Source: Rhododendron vialii (lineage: Eukaryota > Streptophyta > Magnoliopsida > Ericales > Ericaceae). From it: DNA of 64,000 bases. Location: NCBI RefSeq assembly GCF_030253575.1, contig NC_080558.1, positions 3,482,001 through 3,546,000 of the forward strand. Reading direction: 5' to 3'. Positions 58,065-64,000 of this stretch are shown piece by piece. Both the position numbers and the translations under genes were made by a program. Below the pieces are notes generated by a model. That model was not told where the DNA came from. It searched no databases and saw nothing but the letters and a program-made list of their open reading frames with translations. The first letter of the stretch is position 1. The number at the start of each line of letters is the position of its first letter.

Positions 58065-58887
58065 GTTTTTCGCTACGGTTAGAAAGGGCATTTTCGCCTA
58101 TAACAACCTCTCCTGATGTCTCGGAGGATGGTTTTATCTTCGCGTCAACTATTAGCCGGGTGAGTTTAGTCACGGCAAGTAAGGGCGTTTCGGTCTGTAT
58201 ACTAGCTCTCCGCGATACTGTTGTGAGCAAGAGCATTGTGCAGTGAGTAGGTACTCCCATGGTTTGTGAATCATGTGTGTAATAACATGGGGAGCCAAAG
58301 CAAAATAAGTGAATAGGCTGTCTAAAAACTACCAAATTTTGGAATTGCTTGTCACGTTATTTGTCTTAATGAAATAAGTGGTTTACAATCATTTTCCCCC
58401 TTTTCCATATTTTGGACCTCTTTTTTCCCCTTATTTTTTGGGCAGTATGTATGTGTAGTATCAGTATGTATATCGATTCTTCTTCATTTGAGGGGTCACC
58501 TGGATCAAATTCGTACCAATTGGCAACAAATTATGAGATATCCAATCAAAATGAATCCGATTTGTGGGTTGGCTTATCGTGTTCAGAATCTAAAGTGGCA
58601 ACATATGTTTTTTGTTGAAGCCCTCGGACGTAGAATTTGCTTCATCCTAAGATTCGAAACTCTTCAGGGGCTAGTCGATACAAAGTTTTGCTTTTGACTT
58701 TAAATGGAATTTTTGCAAGTGAGCGGTGCGATTGGGTCTCTCAAGATTAGTCAAGGTGCAGCGTGAGCTAGTTAGGACACCTTACCAAGAAAACATATGT
58801 CGGAGCTACTGGTGCAGAAAGGCCATGGGAAGAAAAAGCTACTTTTAGATTATGAGATAAACTACTGGATTACAAACCCCTCGCTTT
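58065..58887. other. LysM gene 3' UTR and downstream DNA
   Basis: The 3' UTR probably ends within the first 250-350 bp, where AATAA-type words occur near 58280 and 58370. The remainder is noncoding with no further repeat recognised. Confidence 0.4.
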
Positions 58888-58895
58888 GGGCTAGT

Positions 58896-60417
58896 TAGGG
58901 CTGTTACGAACCCGACCGGACCGAAAAAGACCGAAAAAACCGACCGATCGGTTCGGTCTTCGGTCGGTCCGAGGGAGTTTTTTTTCGGTTCGGGGTGGAC
59001 CGAACCGAACCGAACCTAACCTAGGTCGGTTCGGTCTCGGTTTTCTGGAAATCTATAATGACCGAACCGAACTGAATGCGGACCGAACCAACCGAACCGA
59101 CCGAGGACCGAACCGACCGAACCATATATATTATATATATTTATATAAATTGTTTTAATCTTCTGGCTCTTATTGTTTTGAATGGTTAACTTTTGGCTCT
59201 TACTTTTTTTTTTTTGGAATTTCATTGCTTGATTTATTTACGTTTTTGCAAAATTTTCCAATCAATTACTCTCTATGTTCTAAATTACTTTAACTCCTCC
59301 AAGTTATATACACTATTGTAGAAAATATTTCCAATCTAAATATAGGATTTCAATCGTCTACAGGCTTTACAAGACTCTTCAATATAGTAACTAACACTTG
59401 TAACTTCCATTCGGAAACCATAGATAAAATTAAACAATACAGTTGTATTCAGCAAGATTTTGGATGAAAGTTGTACTTTTCGATTTCTGCCAACTGAACT
59501 TTGACATTTTTCTTGCATGGATGGTCTGTAATAGCCATCAAGTACAAGATCCAATCCAATCCAACTAATGAGACCACTAATTGTAGAACGAGAGTTATAC
59601 TTTTCGATTTCTGCCAACTTGACCATTTTTCTTGCATGTTTCTTGCATGGACGGTCTGTCATTAGTCGTCAAGTACTAAATCCAATCAAATCCACCCAAT
59701 GAGACTACTAATTGTAGAATCCCATGGCCTATAATTACCTTCACGCTGTTGCACAAAAAACATAGACGTCTGCATTTACAAGTTCCGAACTCACGTATCT
59801 CTCGTTAATTTGCAAAACCCTCTATTCCCTTGTTGATATTCACTTTTTTGCAAGAGAAGAGATGGCCAAATGCAAATTTTCATTTGCTTTGTGGCTGCTC
59901 GCCCTCCTGTTTTCCCTGAAGCCTGCATCCACAACATTAACGCAATGGAGCTACGCATCGTCAATTTGTAAAAGTTGTAATTGTTTGAGCATACCTGTTG
60001 TATGTTTTTTTTTTTTTTCAATTGGTGTTTGAAAAAAAAAGAAGAAGGTACAAATTACGATGGCCCAAATGTGAACAAATGACCCAAACATGGGTGATTG
60101 ACTTAAGGTTGAAAATTGCCCAAATATGGGTGGGAAACATGTGAAAATGGCCCAAATATGAGTGAAAAAATGGTCTAAACATAGCCCGTAGTCTATTGTT
60201 AGTTTTTAAAAACGGCCCAAATGGCCCAACTAAGGCCTATTTCGGGCGGACCGAACGCCCCGAAATCCCTGACTGAACCGAACTCACCCCGAACCGAACC
60301 GAACCGAACCGAAATTAATACCGGTCGGGATCGGTCTCCGGATTATATACCCCGACCCCGATCGGGGTGTGGCAAATCCACCCCGAACCGAACCGAACCG
60401 ACCGAATAACACCCCTA
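58896..60417. mobile_element. Non-autonomous hAT-type element, 1.52 kb
   Basis: It begins TAGGGCTGTTACGAACCCG and ends with the inverse of TAGGGGTGTTATTCGGTCGG. The exact 8-bp duplication GGGCTAGT lies at 58888-58895 and 60418-60425. Both subterminal regions are made of CCGAACCGAACCGACC-type repeats in bulk. The middle is AT-rich with a tandem duplication at 59470-59719. No transposase domain is visible. Confidence 0.85.
59470..59719. repeat. About 124-bp tandem duplication inside the hAT element
   Basis: Two units begin GTTRTACTTTTCGATTTCTG and end ACTACTAATTGTAGAA, with small indels between them, including a doubled TTTCTTGCATG in the second. Confidence 0.75.
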
Positions 60418-60425
60418 GGGCTAGT

Positions 60426-61560
60426 AGAAAAAAACAAAACTAAGGCCTTCATAAACAAGAAAAATTAAGTGGTAACTGTTAAGGCCTTGATAGCAGGATT
60501 TGAGCTTGGGATAGAATTGCGAGTCCTATGGGGACTTTTAAATTCTTGTTTGGTGTTAGCAACAACTTAAGGATTGGTAATATCAGGGGATTACGAATCC
60601 CATAAATCCACAGGATTACCCATTCCATGGGGGTGTTATTAACAATCCTATCCCACGGGTATAAGGTTGGAAAGACAATTTTGTTCACAATTCTATTCCA
60701 TCATATCCAAAACAAACATGTTATTTACAATTTTACAATCTAATTCTGTCCAAAACAAACATGAATAAAAGATTCATCTCCTCATTAATAATTGCACTTC
60801 ATTACCAATCTCAATCCTAATCCCACCTCATTATGAATTCCCAAAACGAAATCTATTATCAAACACGCCACTAGTATTAGGTTTATCGCATGGGATTGGA
60901 ATTTTTGGAAAGCTAAATATTCCAATGGGACTTTAGAAACTTTAGGGTGACTTCTTTTGTTGAGTCATTGTTTTGTTGTTAATAGATTTTGGAAGATTTT
61001 TGGGGGGTAAGAATATGAAATTTAAGGTACCTCAAGTCTAGACGCATCAAGGAATAAAATATTTCTAACAAAGTTAAAGTGAGTGCACTAATAACAGAAA
61101 AAAGTTTGAAAACATCACATTCTTTTTGGACTTTTTGCATATATATAATTCATTTAGGACTTTTTGCATATATATATAATTCATTTTGGATTTTATAGGG
61201 CAATTGTAGAAACAAGCTGCTAGTACATACATAGACTCTTCTATTTGTAAGAAAAGTAGAGGAGAGAATGATAAACGAGTCGAGCTGTGTCGAACTTATT
61301 ACATTTTTTTCTAATTACGGAAAATACGAGAAGGAAGGAAGAGGAAAAGTGAGAAGGATGAAAACCATTTCCCCCTAAATAGTAAAATCTAGAACTGAAA
61401 ACAAGTTGAATTGTGCCGAGCTTTGAAGTGATCAACCTCAACCCGTTCAAAATTAGATAAGCTCGAGCCTACTAGTGACCATTACCTTATCACACTTTCA
61501 ATTGAGAAAGAATATGTAAAGGAAGAAAGAGGAAGGAAATCATTTCCCGTTAATATTAAA
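60426..61560. other. Intergenic repeat-rich DNA
   Basis: About 60480-60890 is a diverged relative of the unit at 44443-44880 (shared GGGATT, CCCATGGG and TATCAAAC-type ends). At 61137-61195 a TTTTTGCATATATATAATTCATTT unit is duplicated. No gene is seen. Confidence 0.4.
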
Positions 61561-61563
61561 ATC

Positions 61564-62300
61564 TAGGGCTGCAAAAGAACTCATTTATGCCGAGTTTTAA
61601 AGTGTTTGAGCTTGTCTTGTTCAAATTAATCCAGATTGAGCCACAAAAATCAAGCTTGGGCTTAGATTGTTTATTAATTAAGTTTTTATAAACGAGCCAA
61701 ACATCTTCAAACGAGACGTGTAATTTCAAACAAGTTGAGTTTTATAAATGAACTAGTGATTGCCCGTGCCTACGGCACTACCCACTCTATTGAAATTGGA
61801 ATTTCCCTTTGAATCTTGATAGTGGGGCATTTTTGTAATATATTTGTAAGAATGTGAGTGCTTTCTTAAGAGAGTTGGAGAGCACATATCAGCCATTGGA
61901 TCAAATCAATCTCAGCTCTTGGATTAACTTATCTTGTGTGGAGGCACACACCCTTGTGTTTTATACAATAGAGATTGAGCAACAACTAACTCGAGCTCGG
62001 CTCCTTGCCATGTTTTAAAGTATTTGAGCTTGGCTAGTTCAAAGTAGTCTAGTTTGAGCCACAAAAATCAAGCTCGAGCTTGAATTGTTTGTTAAACAAG
62101 TCTTTATAAATGAGCCAAATATCTTCAAACGAGACGAGCATCTTTAAACAAGCTGAGTTATTATAAGTGAATTGAGTAACAACTAACTCGAGCTCGGCTC
62201 CTTTCCCGAAGGAGTTGACAATTTGACCCTAAACTCAACTCATTTTTTGATTGCATAACGAGCCGAGCCTCTAATTGATCGCGAACCGCTGGATTTGTGT
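61564..62300. repeat. Tandemly duplicated hAT-family repeat with a nested insertion
   Basis: It starts TAGGGCTGCAAAAG like the other family members. A unit of about 190 bp (GAGCCACAAAAATCAAGCT, CTTCAAACGAGACG, CAACAACTAACTCGAGCTCGGCTCC) occurs twice. Between the ATAAATGAA of the first unit and its continuation TTGAGCAACAACTAACTCG lies about 225 bp of unrelated sequence, roughly 61750-61974, absent from the second unit. The right terminus of the family was not found. Confidence 0.6.
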
Positions 62301-63253
62301 TGTTCCCCCTTTCTCCTACTGAAAAATCCTTGCGTGTTTTACGCAAAAGCATCCACTGAAGTGAGAAACAAACAAACAGATAATAAATTCTACTTCGTAT
62401 CTATTGTCGGTTAAAATCTCATTTTTTTCATCACTGTCTATTTTTGGTCCCACCGAATGTCTATTGTTGTAATCTGATTTGTTCATATTTTAAGATCCAT
62501 AATTTAGTATTGCCATGCAAAAAATTAGCTTTACCGAAAACCGATAGATTTATCAAAATTTGGATTTTGGTTTATAAAATAGGCAATTTGATTCTAAATG
62601 GAGAATGATTTTCGTGCTCAATAAAAGCCTAAGGCGCTCCATCTTTTGTCTTTATTAGACAAACTTCCTGAATTACTCTCCCAATCTAAAACAAATTCTC
62701 TGGAAAAGTTTCTTAAAGTATGTAAAAAAGTGGAACGTCTGAGGTGTTTTGTGGAGTGCGAAAACCTATAAAGAACTTTTTCAAGGAAAGGGAAAAGAAA
62801 AAACTTTTATGTGAAAAAGTTTTAGATTGAGAGAGTAATTCAAGAAGTTTGCCTAATAAAGACAAAAAGTGAAGCGCCTGAGGCTTTTTTTGGAGCGCAA
62901 AAATCAGCCTGATAAATTGTCCATTTTGTAAAGCAAAATTCAATTTTTGATACTTCAATTAATATCCGATCAAGTTCATTTTTAACGTGAATACATTATT
63001 ATATAAAATCTATAAAATAAACAATTCAAATTAACAATTAACACACTGCATAATAAAAAAGGCCGCGGTAGAAAACCCTACTTTTCCCCGCCAGCGGAAA
63101 GAATTTATTCTCATACAATAAACACCATCTCAGACCAAAGCAAAGCAGAGCAGAGAGCACAAACACAGTTTCCCACTCTAATAAAAAAGCGCCAATAACC
63201 TGTCGCCTCCATCTCCGACACCTCTCCCTCCCTCCCTCCCTCCCTCTCTCATC
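62301..63253. other. Upstream region of the bHLH gene
   Basis: AT-rich DNA. Near 62640-62935 two partly inverse segments (AAGGCGCTCCATCTTTTGTCTTTATTAG and the inverse of CTAATAAAGACAAAAAGTGAAGCGCC) form a fold-back of about 290 bp. The leader before the ATG ends in a (CCCT)n run at 63225-63246. Confidence 0.45.
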
Positions 63254-63845
63254 ATGGCAAACAACCCGTCGGAGGCCTACCCCGACGAGTTCCTCGAGCA
63301 AATCCTAGCCATGCCGTCGTACTCTTCCCTTGCTGGAACCGACGGCGCCTCATCTCAATCCGCGGCGTCTCCGCTCAGCTTCACCGGCGGAATGGGCCTC
63401 CAGCATCCGTTTATTCCGTTGGGCTTGAGCCTGGACAACGGCCGTGAGGAAATCAACGGTGGAGGTTTTGCTGGGAAGAGCGTGAGTGTCGATTTTACCC
63501 TTTTGGCTTTAGGGTTTGTTCTGAGTTTCGTAGCCCTTTTGGATTGTGAGAAAGGGTGTGATTAGAAAGGGAGTCATTTCTCACCAAAATGGTGAGATTT
63601 GGTGAGAAAAGAAAAAGGACCAAATAAAAAAATTCATCTTTGTACTCTTTTTCTTTTTTGTTGTACTTTTCTTACCAAATCCCTCAAGTATTCCGTTGGG
63701 TTTGAGCCTAAACAGCTTTTGGGTGGATATGAAAATGGTTTGATATTTGTTTTTGCAGGAAAGAGAATCTATGAACATGGGGAGTTTGTTTCCTGTGTTT
63801 GAGCATTTGCAGCCTCATTCTGTCCGCCAATCCGTTTCTCACCAG
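63254..63845 (+). CDS. bHLH transcription factor, 5' part (UNE12/LRL-like)
   Basis: Two coding exons are in the window, 63254-63481 and 63759-63845, both phase 0 with GT-AG ends, giving 105 residues before the frame passes into the next intron. The protein starts MANNPSEAYPDEFLEQILAM and contains PLGLSLDNG and, in exon 2, SLFPVFEHLQPHSVR. These are N-terminal signatures of the plant UNE12/LRL (bHLH59/66/69/82-like) group, which acts in fertilisation and root-hair or rhizoid growth. The DNA-binding bHLH region lies beyond the right edge, so the family call rests on the N-terminus alone. The gene is truncated only by the window. Confidence 0.65.
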
Positions 63846-64000
63846 GTTCATATAATCGCCTCATTGATCCTTAGTTAGTTTCATATACATACACAAGCAC
63901 ATGTTGTTGTTGATATGTCAGTTTTCTAGGTGTAAGTAAGATCTTGATCTGAGTTTTTGGTACCTTAAAGAATGAAATTTGAGCTATTTCTATGTCAGAG
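63846..64000 (+). other. Intron 2 of the bHLH gene (incomplete)
   Basis: The donor CAG/GTTCAT at 63845/63846 begins it; the acceptor lies outside the window. The content is AT-rich and noncoding. Confidence 0.6.

Noticed and set aside
1-64000. CRISPR array, operon or prokaryotic gene cluster
   Set aside because: No regularly spaced repeats with unique spacers occur, and all genes are intron-containing plant genes.

Overview
The window is nuclear DNA of a flowering plant, a eudicot and probably woody. The signs are AT-rich intergenic DNA, GT-AG introns, a CT-rich first exon in several genes, plant-only protein families, and a dense population of small plant transposons. I cannot name the species. 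I see no bacterial, organellar or viral gene.

Six genes are complete and one is partial. (1) 3661-5122 (+): a DUF506 protein of the PDDEXK-like plant family, 379 aa, with a uORF and an intron in its leader. (2) 18342-21181 (-): GDP-mannose 3,5-epimerase of ascorbate synthesis, 377 aa, six coding exons, catalytic residues present. (3) 27612-32265 (+): LFR, an armadillo-repeat partner of SWI/SNF remodelling complexes, 454 aa, eight exons. (4) 37389-41983 (-): a U-box/ARM E3 ubiquitin ligase of the PUB42/43/44 type, 1013 aa, three exons. (5) 46341-47913 (-): a 76-aa PET100-like cytochrome oxidase assembly protein, two exons. (6) 53995-58064 (+): a LysM receptor-like pseudokinase, 631 aa, two exons. 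(7) 63254 to the right edge (+): the first two coding exons of a bHLH factor resembling the UNE12/LRL group. Every exon junction given was checked for reading phase. The genes do not form one pathway; this is ordinary mixed plant gene order. LFR and the PUB ligase are convergent.

Between and inside the genes are many transposon relics, several with exact target-site duplications. There are three Tourist-like MITEs (765-1155, 12262-13010, 31419-31837), two Stowaway-like MITEs (about 24473-24693 and 26500-26899), and hAT-type elements (27877-28458, 35966-36273, 55252-55533, 58896-60417). A cluster of three long fold-back elements lies at 10577-11690, with a fourth relative near 51.2 kb. Also present are two tRNA-derived SINE-like sequences, an LTR-retrotransposon remnant with a tRNA-Asp primer site, and several minisatellites.

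The most unusual items are: a DUF506 3'-flank tandem repeat split by the retroelement remnant; a decayed chimera of a PUB exon fragment and a coiled-coil sequence at 34.1-34.8 kb; a promoter-proximal tandem repeat of TGGGCC motifs before LFR; a five-W-box cluster before the LysM gene; and a Cys/His cluster inside the PUB ARM domain. I found no wholly new biological system that I could defend. All calls come from reading the sequence and from memory of protein families; no database search was run.
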